Shown: positions 1 through 9,251, counted from the stretch's first letter. The stretch is 64,000 nucleotides of DNA from Myxococcales bacterium (GCA_013298625.1 JAAFIF010000017.1:1-64000); one strand, 5' to 3'. A program made the numbers and translations. The notes: a model not told the origin generated them from the sequence alone.

Positions 1-2
1 GC

Positions 3-128
3 ACGACGTTCGTGTTCGACTCGGCGAGCGCCGCCGACTACGAGCGCTCGATCCCCGGCCGCAACGTGCTCTTTCAGTGCACGAACAACCTGAGGATTCA
101 CCGAATCGAAGCGACTCCGCTCCGTTGA
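3..128 (+). CDS. C-terminal fragment of an unidentified protein
   Basis: An open frame runs from the window edge to a TGA at 126-128 and encodes the last 41 residues of a protein whose start lies outside. The end reads ...NNLRIHRIEATPLR. Codon use has the strong third-position G/C of the neighbouring genes, so it is probably real coding sequence. No domain can be named from so little. A lipoprotein gene follows about 60 bp downstream on the same strand. Confidence 0.5.
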   Translation, partial: TTFVFDSASAADYERSIPGRNVLFQCTNNLRIHRIEATPLR

Positions 129-186
129 GCGCTGTGTGATCGGCGAGAGGACCGCCCCGTCTGTGTACGCTGGATCATCGGAGGCC

Positions 187-1143
187 ATGTCGCGTCGAAC
201 CCTCGTCTCTCTCGTCGCGCTCGCGCTCGCGTCGGCTCGCTGCGGCGCGCGCTCCGAGTTGATCGCGGCGTCGCCGCCCGCTGCAGACCGCGCGATCGAC
301 GCAGGGATCGACGCAGGCATCGACTCCGCAGCGGACGCAGGGGTCGACGCAGGACCGGACGCGAGGATCGACTCCGCAGCGGACGTTTCGTTGGACGCGG
401 GCATCGCGACCGACGCCGACAGCGCCGCCGACGCAGCGCCGTTGGCGGACGCGCGCGCCGACGTCGTGAGCATCGACGTGCGCGCCGACGCAGCGGTCGG
501 CTTCGAGATCCGAGACGAGGTCTTTCTCTCCGTCGATTGGACCGCGGAGAACCCTACGCAGCCGTTTTGCTCGACGGACTATGTTCGCTACCTCGGCGGC
601 AACGAGCCGCGGAGCGAGCCGGTCGCCGATCGCGGCGATCCTCCGAGCGCCTGGAGGCTTCGCACGGGGCCCATCGCGACGAGCGCGCAGCGCTGCACGC
701 ACTGGATCGACGGCTATCATCGCAGCGCCGACGTGCTGCCGCGCGCGCTGTGTCACTACGAGATCTCCTTCGATCACCGCGTCGAAGCTGCAGAGCTATG
801 GCGCAACGGCGCCTTGCAGAGCCCGCTTCCGACGAGCGGCTCGGCGCTGTTCGGCGTGGCGGCGGCGTCCGCGGCGCGGATCACCGGTGAGCTTCGTTCG
901 GGGGCTGCCGCTTCCTCGCGCGCGTGGGGCCGGTCGCAGTGGCACGTCACCCGCGCGCAGCTCTCAGCGGCGGGCGTGAGCGTCGGCAGCGTCGTTCGCT
1001 TCGGAATCCGCGCGGGAAACTCCACCAACATCGACCAGGCCGGGATCGGCTACTTCGTCGACAACACGATCGATCGATTCGTCGTTCGACGCTTCGTCGA
1101 CCCCAACGACGACGGTGATTGCAGCGACGCGACGCCGGGCTGA
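187..1143 (+). CDS. DA-rich secreted lipoprotein, function unknown
   Basis: A 318-aa protein when started at the ATG at 187, which gives a clean n-region and hydrophobic core (MSRRTLVSLVALALASARC) and a Cys at residue 19 followed by GARSEL, a context common at the mature end of myxobacterial lipoproteins. An in-frame start at 136 would bury this signal. Residues 30-105 are a low-complexity Asp/Ala/Gly linker (IDAGIDAGIDSAADAG type). The C-terminal 200 residues form a globular domain with several Trp and Cys, probably a beta-rich surface domain of unknown role. The lipobox is imperfect because Arg precedes the Cys, so lipidation is likely but not certain. It is convergent with the PhoX-like gene that follows. 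Confidence 0.75.
   Translation: MSRRTLVSLVALALASARCGARSELIAASPPAADRAIDAGIDAGIDSAADAGVDAGPDARIDSAADVSLDAGIATDADSAADAAPLADARADVVSIDVRADAAVGFEIRDEVFLSVDWTAENPTQPFCSTDYVRYLGGNEPRSEPVADRGDPPSAWRLRTGPIATSAQRCTHWIDGYHRSADVLPRALCHYEISFDHRVEAAELWRNGALQSPLPTSGSALFGVAAASAARITGELRSGAAASSRAWGRSQWHVTRAQLSAAGVSVGSVVRFGIRAGNSTNIDQAGIGYFVDNTIDRFVVRRFVDPNDDGDCSDATPG
319..385 (+). repeat. two 19-bp direct repeats in the DA linker
   Basis: The 19-mer ATCGACTCCGCAGCGGACG occurs at 319-337 and again at 367-385, inside the Asp/Ala-rich linker of the lipoprotein. Shorter GACGCAG-type units lie between them. This is the DNA form of the linker expansion seen in several lipoproteins of the window, and a place where slippage could change linker length. 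Confidence 0.6.
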
Positions 1144-1164
1144 TCGTCGCGAGCTTCAGTGTGC

Positions 1165-1196
1165 CAATGACGTCCGAGGCGATGGCGCCGTCATTG
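1165..1196. terminator. hairpin between convergent genes
   Basis: An 8-bp perfect stem, CAATGACG (1165-1172) with CGTCATTG (1189-1196), closes a 16-nt loop. It sits between the stop codons of the lipoprotein and the PhoX-like gene. There is no T run, so at best it is a weak or factor-assisted bidirectional terminator. A 14-bp palindrome CGTAGCGCGCTACG (1216-1229) overlaps the stop codon of the PhoX-like gene. Confidence 0.35.
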
Positions 1197-1224
1197 CTCA
1201 CGGTCGCGCTCACGCCGTAGCGCG

Positions 1225-2640
1225 CTACGCGGGGGCGTGAAAGGGGCCCGTCACTTCGAAGGTGGTCCCGCCTGCAGGGCTTCGCTGCGAGCTGAAGTAC
1301 AGCCGAGTTCCGCTCGGATCGAAGGCGGGGCCTGTGATCTCGCTCGCGTCTTGGCCGACGACCTGAACGAGCTGCTTGAGTTCGCCGTTCGGCAGGATGG
1401 CGACGACGTCCATCGATCCTTGGTCCTCTGCGACGAGCACGTCACCGCAGCAGGACACGGTGAGATTGTCGACGCCCGTGAGCACCCGCGGCGCTGGATA
1501 CCGCTGAAAGTCGTAGTAGATCGACAGCGTCGAAGCGCGACAGTCGTACAGCCAGATTCGGTCGTCGCCCTTGGTGCTGAAGTACACCTTGTGGTCGACG
1601 TACCAGATGCCTTCTCCGCCGTTGAACTCCGTCGATTCGGGGACCTGGTAGCGCGTCGCCGTCCCCGACGAGTACGTCGGATCCGGAACAGCGCGCCACG
1701 TCACCGCGCCCGTTCGATCGACGACCGCGACCTCGAGCGTCCCTCGGCTCAAATCGGGGGCGCCATTCGCGTTCATCCCCGCAGGCACGAAGCGGTAGAG
1801 CCGGCCGTTGTTGACGTCCTCGGTCAGGTACAAGTGCCACCGGTCGTGGTCGACGCACACCGCTTCGTGCTCGAACACGCCGAGCGCAGGGCGAGCGACC
1901 GCCGGTTGTTCGCCCCATGGATCGCACTCCCACACCTGTCCGCGGCCGATCTCTTCGCACGACAGCCACGTGTGCCAGGGCGTGGGTCCGCCGGCGCAGT
2001 TGAGCGTCGTGCGCCGCAGAATCGTGTATGCGCGCGTGATGCTCCCGTCGCCGGCGAAGCGAATCGCGCCGACGCCGCCCATCGCCGCGAGCTGTTCGGA
2101 GTTGGACACGTAGATCCAACCTCCATCCTCCGTCGCGAAGGTTGCGCCGCCGTCGGGCGCGACGTGCCACAGGTGCGAAGTGCCCGGCACCGGGCGGTTG
2201 TACTCGGCGATCACGCGCGAAGAGAACCCCGGCGGCAGCCTCAGCCCGTTTGCGTCAGCGCGCTCGGCGAGCGGCGCGATCTGTGCGATGCGCGAGCGCA
2301 GCGCCGGCGGGGGAGGGACCATCCGTCTGCGAAAGACCGGCGCGGCTGCGTCGATCGCGCGATCGGCGAGCGAACCGTCAGCGGCCGCATCGATGGAGGC
2401 GTCCGCGCCGGACTCGACTCCGCTGTCGAACAAGCCGCCGTCCGTCGGGCTCGCGGCCCCGTCGGGACCTGCGCCGAGCGCAGGGCTGCACGCGCCCAAC
2501 GCCCGCCCCGCCATCACCGACGCGAAGCCGGCGAGCCCCGATCGCAACATGCGCCTCCGGGTCAACACGGCCCTAGCCTGCTCGTCCTCGTCGCGTTCGC
2601 GTGGATCCATGATCGTCGAGGTTGCCTTTCGCGCGTCCAC
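1225..2640 (-). CDS. PhoX-like (DUF839) exported protein
   Basis: A 471-aa protein. Near the N-terminus it has a twin-arginine-type signal (LTRRRMLRSGLAGFASVM) ending in a lipobox-like LGAC, so it is probably exported by Tat and perhaps lipidated. After a short SDGG/DAA-type linker comes a beta-propeller-like region with the DUF839/PhoX feel: LPPGFSSRVIAEYNRP, then HVAPDGGATF, SCEEIGRGQVWECDPWG, FEHEAVCVDHDRWHLYLTED and GRLYRFVP. Known PhoX proteins are Ca/Fe-dependent alkaline phosphatases, but many DUF839 members have no assayed activity, so a phosphatase role is inference. Met11 (2610) is an alternative start that still keeps the twin Arg. No partner gene is adjacent. Confidence 0.85.
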   Translation of the reverse strand: MDARKATSTIMDPRERDEDEQARAVLTRRRMLRSGLAGFASVMAGRALGACSPALGAGPDGAASPTDGGLFDSGVESGADASIDAAADGSLADRAIDAAAPVFRRRMVPPPPALRSRIAQIAPLAERADANGLRLPPGFSSRVIAEYNRPVPGTSHLWHVAPDGGATFATEDGGWIYVSNSEQLAAMGGVGAIRFAGDGSITRAYTILRRTTLNCAGGPTPWHTWLSCEEIGRGQVWECDPWGEQPAVARPALGVFEHEAVCVDHDRWHLYLTEDVNNGRLYRFVPAGMNANGAPDLSRGTLEVAVVDRTGAVTWRAVPDPTYSSGTATRYQVPESTEFNGGEGIWYVDHKVYFSTKGDDRIWLYDCRASTLSIYYDFQRYPAPRVLTGVDNLTVSCCGDVLVAEDQGSMDVVAILPNGELKQLVQVVGQDASEITGPAFDPSGTRLYFSSQRSPAGGTTFEVTGPFHAPA

Positions 2641-3774
2641 GAACGGGCGGAGGCTCCCGTGAGACCAACGTCGCGCTGCGCGTCGCGGCGCCGCTCGTTC
2701 TTCGAACGCGGTGTCTGCGATCTACCATGGCTCGGCGAGGCCTGGGCTTCGGCCGTCGGTGACAGTGGGGCTTCACCTGCTGGTCGCGAGAGCGTCACCG
2801 ACGGCGCGCGGAGCTTTCGGCGCAACCGAGATCCACCGCCGAATGAGTGCCCAAATCGAACAATCGTCACCAGAAATTGTGCGCTCGCGACGACCTCGCA
2901 TACAACCCTGTGTGTCCGCAGCGCGACGCGCGGCGGGCCGCGACGAGGAGCCGAGGTCGGTGACGACCGAGGCGATGCGTGGCGATCAGGGCGCTGTCTC
3001 GCGAGCGATCGCAGAGAGCGTCACTGACGGGGAAGCGAGAGAGCAGACTGCAACGCAGCGAAGCTCTCCGCGAACGAGCCGAAACCCCGACAACAAGCTC
3101 GACGCGACCCGTCGTCTCGGGTCGAGCATCGCGTGAGCGGTGCGAGATGCGAGACGCAGCGTCGCGGGCGCCTCCTCTTCGAGCAGCGATGCGAGAAGAG
3201 CGATCGAGACCAGAAGCGATTCTGAGCGGTGCGAGAGCACCCGTGTCGAGGACATGTCACGATCGAGCGCGCGATGGTCACTGCGGCTCTCACTTCGGTG
3301 AGGGCTCGTGAGCGTCGCCGCCAAAGCGCGCCGAAGGGCTTTGCCCACGATGCCTCTCGCGAGAGCAGAGAGGATTCGTGCATCGGCGGAGCGGTGAAAA
3401 ATACGTTCGACGAGAGCTCGAAGGATCCCGAGTGCCGCAGTCGCGAGGCGCAGCACCGGGCGACGGACACGCGGTCCACACGCTGGCAACGGCGATGGGG
3501 ACGGCGATGACCGACCAACAGAATCCTCCCCTTCGAGCTCGCTTGCAGTCGAACGTCGCACGAGAGTGATCTCGCTGCGCGCGAAGCTCCGAGAACAAGA
3601 CCGAGGCTCAGCCCCGCGCGACGCTGGTGACAGCGAAGCGCGCCGCGATCGAGGCATCGTCGCTGCAAAGCGATGGTGGCTCCGACCGCAACACACTCGC
3701 GAACGAGCGCACCCGACGAGCCGACCGCAAGGAGAGCACGCCGGGTGTTCGTGTTTCTCCGGCGCGGTGCGCGA
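2641..3774. other. 1.1-kb stretch with no convincing gene
   Basis: Between the start of the PhoX-like gene and the end of the 604-aa lipoprotein gene I see no frame that looks like protein. The longest open frames, on the minus strand at 2986-3696 and 3021-3866, encode Arg/Ser/Cys-rich sequence without motif, signal or regular hydrophobic pattern, and they contradict each other by overlapping. The base composition looks a little less GC-rich than the flanks and has many GCGAGAG/CGATCGAG-like words. It could be decayed coding sequence, a long regulatory region or an RNA gene; none can be supported. The PhoX-like promoter should lie at its left end. Confidence 0.5.
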
Positions 3775-5589
3775 TCAACGTGGCCGATCGTCGCTCGGCA
3801 GCATGCCCACGAACGACGCTCCCCAGTCGAGCGCGCGCGCAGCGTCGGCGCCTCCGAAGTCTTCATCGCGCAGCGCCGCGAGCGCCCATTCGTCGAGCGG
3901 CGCGCCGAGGAGCTGCGCCAGGAGCGCGGCGTCGAGCGCCGCGGTCTGGTCCCTTCCAGCGAGCGATCGTTGGCGCGCGACTTCGACGGCGCGAACGCGC
4001 TCGGCCGCGGCGCGATCGAGCAGCGTCAGCAGCTGTGCGCTCGCCTCGTTCGCTTGATCCTGCGGCGACAAGGTCAGCTCGCGCGAGCCTTGCGGTGTCG
4101 CGTACGCCTCGTCTTGCGCGCGCAGGGCGATCGTGACGGGCGCGTTGACGTTGGCGTCCGCGGCGAACACGCGGCCCGTGACGTTGGCGCTCAGCTCGAG
4201 GTGATGCGTTGTTCGAGTCGCCGTGCGTTGCACGACGAACACGCGCGGGACGTACACCGTACGAAGGACTGGCCGCTGCTCGTAGACGGTGCGCGACCTC
4301 GGGCATTGCGAGCGAAACGTCGAAGAGCCACAGGGAGCGTACTCCGTGACCGTACGAGGCACGTTTTCGTACTGCGTCTGTTGCTCAGGGACCATCCGAG
4401 ACTCTCGCTCTTCAAACGTGTACGTGTCCTCGGTGTCCCACGCGCGGCTCGTTCGCGCGCAGCTCGACAGCGTGAGCTGCGTCGTCCACTCGGGGCCGAT
4501 CCGCGGGGCGATCGACGCCTGCAGCGGCTCGCGGAGCCAGGCGCAGTCGTTGGCGATTCCTCGAACGTTCCATCGGACAGACAGGCGATGCCGAACGAAC
4601 GGCCGCAGCGCGGACTCTGCAGCGGCGTCTTGCCAACCGATCGCGCGCAACTTCATCAACGCAAGCCATCGCAGTCCGATGCCGCGCGCCTCGTCGCGAG
4701 ACTCGCCCACGAAGCGCTCTCTCGCACGCGCCTCGAGCTGCGCGAGCGGCGCGCACAGCGAAGAGCCCGCGCAGCGTCCTGCGGCGCGAAGATCACCGGC
4801 GAACTCCGCGAAGGCGGCGAGCGCAGCGGCGAACTTGCCTCGCTCGACCAGCGGCGCGACCCGCGCGCGCACGAGCCGCTCTGCGAGGCGATCCCACCGT
4901 GTCGCGAGCGCGCCGAGCGACCCGCGACGATGCGACGGCCCCAGCTCTGGCTGCAAACGCGCGACGAGCGCGAGAGTCTCTTGCTCGTCGCTGCTGCGCT
5001 CGGCGCGCGACAGGATGTTCGAGACCGCGCCGTACAAGAGGTCAGAGTCGATCATCGACCGCGGCTGCGGGCAGCGACGTTGCTGACACGCGAGCCGGGA
5101 GAGCTCTGCGCTGCGGGCGCTGTCGACCGCGCGGCTCACGCCGAGGCGATACGCCGTCGCGACGACCTGGCAGGCGACCGACCGAACGTCCGCCGCGACG
5201 ACCGCGCGACTGCTGCACGCGCTCTCGAGCACCGTCAGCGCGCGCGCCGGCTCGACCGGAACCAGCCGAACCAACGCCTCGTCGATGGTGCCGTAGAGAT
5301 TGAAGCCCTGCAGCGCGTCGCTGTCGCCGATGCGAAAGAGCGCGGCCGTGACGCACGCGCTGTGGTTGCTCTGCGCGCACTGACCGTCGAGCGACCGAAG
5401 CACGCTCACCGCCATCTCTCTCGCGTTGCGCTCGTCGCCGCTGTTGCGGGCTGCGACGATCGCGTCAACGCAGTCCGACTGCATGCCCGATTGCTGACAA
5501 GCCCCGATCGCCGAACGCCACGACGGCGCACAGCCCGAAGCGATCCCGAGCGCGCCCCACAGCGCGCCCATCACCCACCGCTGATTCAT
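3775..5589 (-). CDS. large lipoprotein, unknown function
   Basis: A 604-aa protein with a clear lipoprotein signal (MNQRWVMGALWGALGIASGC, lipobox IASGC, lipidated Cys20). The N-terminal 350 residues are alpha-helical with scattered Cys pairs, reminiscent of TPR-like scaffolds. Around residues 395-460 is a region of repeated V/Y-R-T-V phrases (YENVPRTVTEY, RTVYEQRPVLRTVYVPRV) that looks like beta-strand repeats. The C-terminal 120 residues are again helical and Ala/Leu-rich. It is divergent from the zinc-ribbon-like gene at 5703. I do not recognise the family; envelope localisation is the only safe statement. Confidence 0.75.
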   Translation of the reverse strand: MNQRWVMGALWGALGIASGCAPSWRSAIGACQQSGMQSDCVDAIVAARNSGDERNAREMAVSVLRSLDGQCAQSNHSACVTAALFRIGDSDALQGFNLYGTIDEALVRLVPVEPARALTVLESACSSRAVVAADVRSVACQVVATAYRLGVSRAVDSARSAELSRLACQQRRCPQPRSMIDSDLLYGAVSNILSRAERSSDEQETLALVARLQPELGPSHRRGSLGALATRWDRLAERLVRARVAPLVERGKFAAALAAFAEFAGDLRAAGRCAGSSLCAPLAQLEARARERFVGESRDEARGIGLRWLALMKLRAIGWQDAAAESALRPFVRHRLSVRWNVRGIANDCAWLREPLQASIAPRIGPEWTTQLTLSSCARTSRAWDTEDTYTFEERESRMVPEQQTQYENVPRTVTEYAPCGSSTFRSQCPRSRTVYEQRPVLRTVYVPRVFVVQRTATRTTHHLELSANVTGRVFAADANVNAPVTIALRAQDEAYATPQGSRELTLSPQDQANEASAQLLTLLDRAAAERVRAVEVARQRSLAGRDQTAALDAALLAQLLGAPLDEWALAALRDEDFGGADAARALDWGASFVGMLPSDDRPR

Positions 5590-5702
5590 TGACGGCCGCG
5601 ACTATACCTTGCCCGTTGGCCCCGGCAACGCCGCGCGTGGCTCTCGCGCGCCGCCGTCACCAGCGGTTGCGGGCGCTCCGTTGGCCGTGCGAAACGTGAG
5701 CG

Positions 5703-6722
5703 ATGCTCGAGTTCTCGTTGGTCACCGAAGGCGAATCCAGCCCCTGCGCGTGCTGCGAGCGACCGCTCGAGCTCGACCCCGTCCGCGTGCGCGGCGCAAA
5801 ACCCTGGCTCGACGACGCTCCGCCGCTCGTGTGGCAGTGCTTCGACTGCGCGCTCGACCTCGATCCGCCCGCGCTGCGAGCGGCGTTTGCGCAGAGCACG
5901 GTCGAGTTTCGTGATCGCGCCGCGCTGCTCGCGCGCGTCGAGCGGCGGCTCGCGGCCATCGACGCCCGCGCGAAAGGCAAAGAGCTCACGTGCGAACCGT
6001 CGAAGGATCCGCAGGGGCGGCCCCGCGTGCGCGCGCTCGTGTTCGGCATCATCGTCTCGTCCCTTCACGCCACAGGAAAAGCCTTTCGCGAATCGCTCGT
6101 TCTCGGGCGCCGCTTGCGCTCGGACAAGCGCGAGTATCGGTTCGACGCCGCGAGCGGCGGGCCCGTCATGGCGAGCTACGACCCCGCGCAGCCGCTCGTC
6201 GCGCTCGTCTACGGCGTCCCGGGGCGGCCCGCGGACGCGCTGATGCAGGCCAACCACGATCGCTTTCTCTGGGAGTGCTTCGCGCGCGGCCACCCGCCGC
6301 CGGTGCTCTGGCTGCAGGGCGTGACCGAGCGAACCGCACGGGACAAGCACATCCCGCGCGTGCGCGAGATCGTCGCGCGCTCGGGGTACGACCCGGACGA
6401 GTGCCCGACGCTCTGCTGCAAATCGATCGATCGCGACGCCATTCGCGCGCTCGGCGCGCTGCTCGATGAGCACTTCGACGGCCGCGAGTTCTCGACGAAC
6501 CTCCAGCGTTCGCGCGGCTGCGCAGCGGCGATCCTCCGCGAGGCGACCCGCGGCGAGTTCGACTCCCTCGCCACGACGCTGCGGTGGAAGCTCACGTACC
6601 TTCGCAAGCCTGCGGACAAGGTCGTGAAAGAGACGCTCTCCGAGCTGCGAACGCTGCTCGCAAAGAAGGCCCAGCGCGAGCTGCTCGCTGTGCTCGACGC
6701 GTACGAAGGCCGCGCCGCGTAG
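5703..6722 (+). CDS. hypothetical protein with N-terminal Cys-rich (zinc ribbon-like) motif
   Basis: A 339-aa protein without signal peptide or membrane segment, so probably cytosolic. Near the N-terminus CACC (about residue 15) and CFDC (about 46) could together bind one zinc ion, vaguely like PARP-type or ribbon fingers. The rest is a mixed alpha/beta and then helical region rich in Arg, with a LVALVYGVPGRP stretch and a later CPTLCCKS cluster. No catalytic motif is recognisable. It lies 134 bp upstream of the cytochrome P450 gene on the same strand, which allows but does not prove co-transcription. Confidence 0.65.
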   Translation: MLEFSLVTEGESSPCACCERPLELDPVRVRGAKPWLDDAPPLVWQCFDCALDLDPPALRAAFAQSTVEFRDRAALLARVERRLAAIDARAKGKELTCEPSKDPQGRPRVRALVFGIIVSSLHATGKAFRESLVLGRRLRSDKREYRFDAASGGPVMASYDPAQPLVALVYGVPGRPADALMQANHDRFLWECFARGHPPPVLWLQGVTERTARDKHIPRVREIVARSGYDPDECPTLCCKSIDRDAIRALGALLDEHFDGREFSTNLQRSRGCAAAILREATRGEFDSLATTLRWKLTYLRKPADKVVKETLSELRTLLAKKAQRELLAVLDAYEGRAA

Positions 6723-6856
6723 CGCGTGCATCGCGGACGGGGGCGTGCGCTGAAGATCGCACGTTCGCTACGAACACCACCGTCGCGGTCGAGCGCATCG
6801 AGCCGAAGCTGCGCCCACGTGACACAGCACGTTGCGCACGACCGCGCGTTCGTACG

Positions 6857-8299
6857 ATGAACGCTCTCATGAACACGCTTCGTGACTTGTTGCCTGCCAA
6901 AGACACGCTGCTCCGCGCGCTGATCGCCGGCGCGCGGCCGGGGCCCGCGAGCGACGCGCCGCCGGTGCTGAAGACGCGCTTGCCCGCGGTGGGCGAGGGG
7001 CTCGCGATGCTCATCGACCCGGTGAATTTTCAGCGCGCGTGTCACGAGGCGCTCGGCGACGTGTTCGCGCTGTCGATCTTCGGCGTTCCCCTCGTGCTCG
7101 CGCAGGGACCCGAGGCGATCGCGCGCTTCTCTGCGGCCAGCGACGACGAGCTCGACCTCATCACCGCGTACCAGAAGCTGCTGGGAAAGCTGCTCGGCGA
7201 AGAGCTCTTTCAGCGGATTCCTCCGGCGATGCTGCGCGAGCTCTCGGGGCAGTCCGTGCGCAAGCGCAGCGCGGCCCTGGCGCGAGACGCAGCGAGCTTT
7301 CTCGGCGACAAGCTCGGCAGCGCGCCGGCCGAGCTCGACGCCATGCGCCTCTGCAGCGAGCTCGTGCTCGAGATGACGTGCCGCTTCGTCTGCGGTGACA
7401 CGCTCTCGCGCGAGCGCATCGTCGAGATCGCCTCGCTGTTCGAGGTGCTCGAGAGCGACTACTCCGTCGTGGGCCTGTTTCTTCCGATCGAGACGCCCGC
7501 GCTGCGCCGTCGAGTGCAGGCCCGCGAGCGCCTCATCGCCGTCTTCGAAGACGAGATTCGCCGCGCTGTCCGCGACCTCGATCGCCTCGAAGACGGCTAC
7601 CTGCGCACGGTGATCGACGCGATGCTCGGCCCCGAACCAGCGTCTGCCGCGCCCGCGCAGCTTCGAGCGGCGGCCGTCGCGATCATGGGCGTCGTGTTCG
7701 GCGCGCACACCAACACCGCCAACTCGCTCGCCCTCGCGTGGCTCGACGTGCTCGAACGCCCCGCGCTCGCGCGCTCGCTCGACGAAGAGCGTCGAAGCGT
7801 GCTCGCCGACGGCACGCCCCTCGACCTGTCTGCCCTCTGCGCGATGCCCGCGCTTTTGCGGGCGATCAACGAGTCGATGCGCATGAAGGGCGGCGGAGTG
7901 CTCTGGCGCTACACGCACAAGAGCTATCGCATCGGACAATACGAGGTCCCCGCGAAGAGCTTCGTCGGGATCTCGATGTCGCTGCTTCATCAGGATCAGG
8001 CCGTGTACCCAGCGCCAGCGCAGTATCGGCCCGAGCGCTACGCGGCGATGGTCACCGATGACTTTCAGAGCCCGCCCCTCAAGGACAAGACCTACGGCGT
8101 GTGGGGCGTCGGAAAGCACGTCTGCCCCGGCCGCGGCCTCGCCTACACGATCATCGCCTCGGCGCTCACGGTCCTGCTCGATCGCTACACGGTCCGAGTG
8201 AAGAGCGCTCCCCGCCGCTGGCACCCGCTCGTGACCGCGGGCATCGCCCGGCCCATCGGAGCGTTTCGCGTCGCGGTCTCGCCGCGAGCCCCGCGCTGA
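6857..8299 (+). CDS. cytochrome P450
   Basis: A 480-aa haem-thiolate monooxygenase. The I-helix motif is at about 279-288 (VFGAHTNTAN, with the acid/Thr pair of oxygen activation changed to H-T), the K-helix ExxR at Glu339-Arg342 (ESMR), and the haem loop at WGVGKHVCPGRGLA with Cys423 as the axial ligand. The usual Phe and Arg of the haem motif are Trp and His here, which is tolerated in CYP51/CYP7-like families. The start at 6857 (MNALMNTLRD) is chosen because sequence upstream of it is Arg-rich shadow frame. There is no membrane anchor. Electron-transfer partners are not in the window. A sterol or fatty-acid-like substrate is possible but not shown. Confidence 0.92.
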   Translation: MNALMNTLRDLLPAKDTLLRALIAGARPGPASDAPPVLKTRLPAVGEGLAMLIDPVNFQRACHEALGDVFALSIFGVPLVLAQGPEAIARFSAASDDELDLITAYQKLLGKLLGEELFQRIPPAMLRELSGQSVRKRSAALARDAASFLGDKLGSAPAELDAMRLCSELVLEMTCRFVCGDTLSRERIVEIASLFEVLESDYSVVGLFLPIETPALRRRVQARERLIAVFEDEIRRAVRDLDRLEDGYLRTVIDAMLGPEPASAAPAQLRAAAVAIMGVVFGAHTNTANSLALAWLDVLERPALARSLDEERRSVLADGTPLDLSALCAMPALLRAINESMRMKGGGVLWRYTHKSYRIGQYEVPAKSFVGISMSLLHQDQAVYPAPAQYRPERYAAMVTDDFQSPPLKDKTYGVWGVGKHVCPGRGLAYTIIASALTVLLDRYTVRVKSAPRRWHPLVTAGIARPIGAFRVAVSPRAPR

Positions 8300-8341
8300 G
8301 CGGCGCAAATCGTCGCTCGTCGGCGGCCGAAGTTATTGAAA

Positions 8342-8373
8342 TCACTGATTTTTGTTTGTTCAGACGTCTGAAC
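8342..8373. promoter_or_regulatory. AT-rich element with perfect 16-bp palindrome
   Basis: Between the convergent ends of the P450 gene and the small lipoprotein gene lies an unusually AT-rich stretch containing the perfect palindrome GTTCAGACGTCTGAAC (8358-8373), the size and form of a TetR- or MarR-type operator. Just left of it, TCACTGATTTTT (8342-8353) is the exact reverse complement of a 12-mer in front of the TetR gene at 19297-19308. A loopless palindrome is not a terminator. What promoter it could control is unclear, since both flanking genes end here. Confidence 0.4.
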
Positions 8374-8469
8374 GAGCGCCCCGGCGACCCCACCGGCGCA
8401 ATCGCCGCAGCGACGTGCGAGCCGAGAGCGCCGACGGCCGACGCGACGACGCCCCCGCGCGCCCGTGCG

Positions 8470-8823
8470 TCAGTTGCCCAGCCACGTTCCGTTGAGGCGC
8501 GTGCAGAACATCATCGCGTTCGCTGTGTCGATCGGCGGGTAAAATGAGTACGTCTGCGAGAAGGACATCGCGCCGTTCGAGAACGTCTGCACGCATCGTC
8601 CGGTGCGCCCCGCGCCCGTGCACGCCCCTGCCGCGTACGTGCCCGACTGCATCGCGCACTGCGCTCGAAGCTGGTCGGCGGTCACCCCGGTGCCCTCTGC
8701 GCTGTACTCGATGCAGAGCTGCGCGCCGCTCTGCTGCGCGGTGCAGCTGCCGAGCGTCGGTGCTCCGCAGCCTGTGACCGCTGCCACGATCGCGGCGAAT
8801 GACCCCATGACGATCCGTTTCAT
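8470..8823 (-). CDS. small Cys-containing lipoprotein
   Basis: A 117-aa protein with a lipoprotein signal (MKRIVMGSFAAIVAAVTGC, lipobox VTGC, Cys19). The mature part is about 99 residues with several further Cys (GSC, QLC, AQC, GAC, GRC, FC), consistent with a small disulphide-stabilised domain in the periplasm or on the surface. No family is recognised. Together with the 94-aa lipoprotein at 8956, which is transcribed divergently, it forms a pair of small lipoproteins with separate promoters in a 132-bp gap. Confidence 0.75.
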   Translation of the reverse strand: MKRIVMGSFAAIVAAVTGCGAPTLGSCTAQQSGAQLCIEYSAEGTGVTADQLRAQCAMQSGTYAAGACTGAGRTGRCVQTFSNGAMSFSQTYSFYPPIDTANAMMFCTRLNGTWLGN

Positions 8824-8955
8824 CCCTCTGCTTCTCTCTTTCTCGGCCGAGTCTACCGACGAGCGCGCCGACTTCCCCCCTTCGCGCGGCGCTTCGAGGA
8901 CAGCGCTCGCGGCTCCTTCACGCGACGCAACGCAGCGTGGTGTACCTTCGAGGTC

Positions 8956-9240
8956 ATGAAGTCCGTTGACGCTCGACGCGTGGTGCGCGCTCTGGTCGTC
9001 CCCGCAGCGCTCTCGGTCGCGACGATGGCCCTCGGTTGCTCGGGCGCCGAGCCCGCGTGCGAACCGGTGCTCGACACGACCGCCTCCGTGCAGCCGACGT
9101 ACAAGTGCCGCGACGGAAGGACGTGCAGCGACGTTCGACCCGCGCAGGCCGACGGCGGGGTCTACCAGGTGTGCCCAGGCACCAACGGGTGCGCGACGTT
9201 GGTCATGTCCAACGGCGCCTCGATGCAGGGCTTCTGCTGA
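8956..9240 (+). CDS. very small Cys-containing lipoprotein
   Basis: A 94-aa protein with an N-terminal signal (DARRVVRALVVPAALSVATM, then ALGC as lipobox, Cys28). The mature peptide of under 70 residues has six more Cys (PAC, YKC, RTC, QVC, NGC, GFC) and ends in ...MQGFC, so it is probably a compact disulphide-knotted surface peptide. Function unknown. It ends 90 bp before the end of the convergent anti-sigma gene, with a hairpin in the gap. Confidence 0.7.
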   Translation: MKSVDARRVVRALVVPAALSVATMALGCSGAEPACEPVLDTTASVQPTYKCRDGRTCSDVRPAQADGGVYQVCPGTNGCATLVMSNGASMQGFC

Positions 9241-9251
9241 TAGCCAACAGC

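Noticed and set aside
3021..3866. 281-aa minus-strand open frame in the empty region
   Set aside because: Arg/Cys/Ser-rich, overlaps the lipoprotein start, and conflicts with another long frame; no motif or coding pattern.
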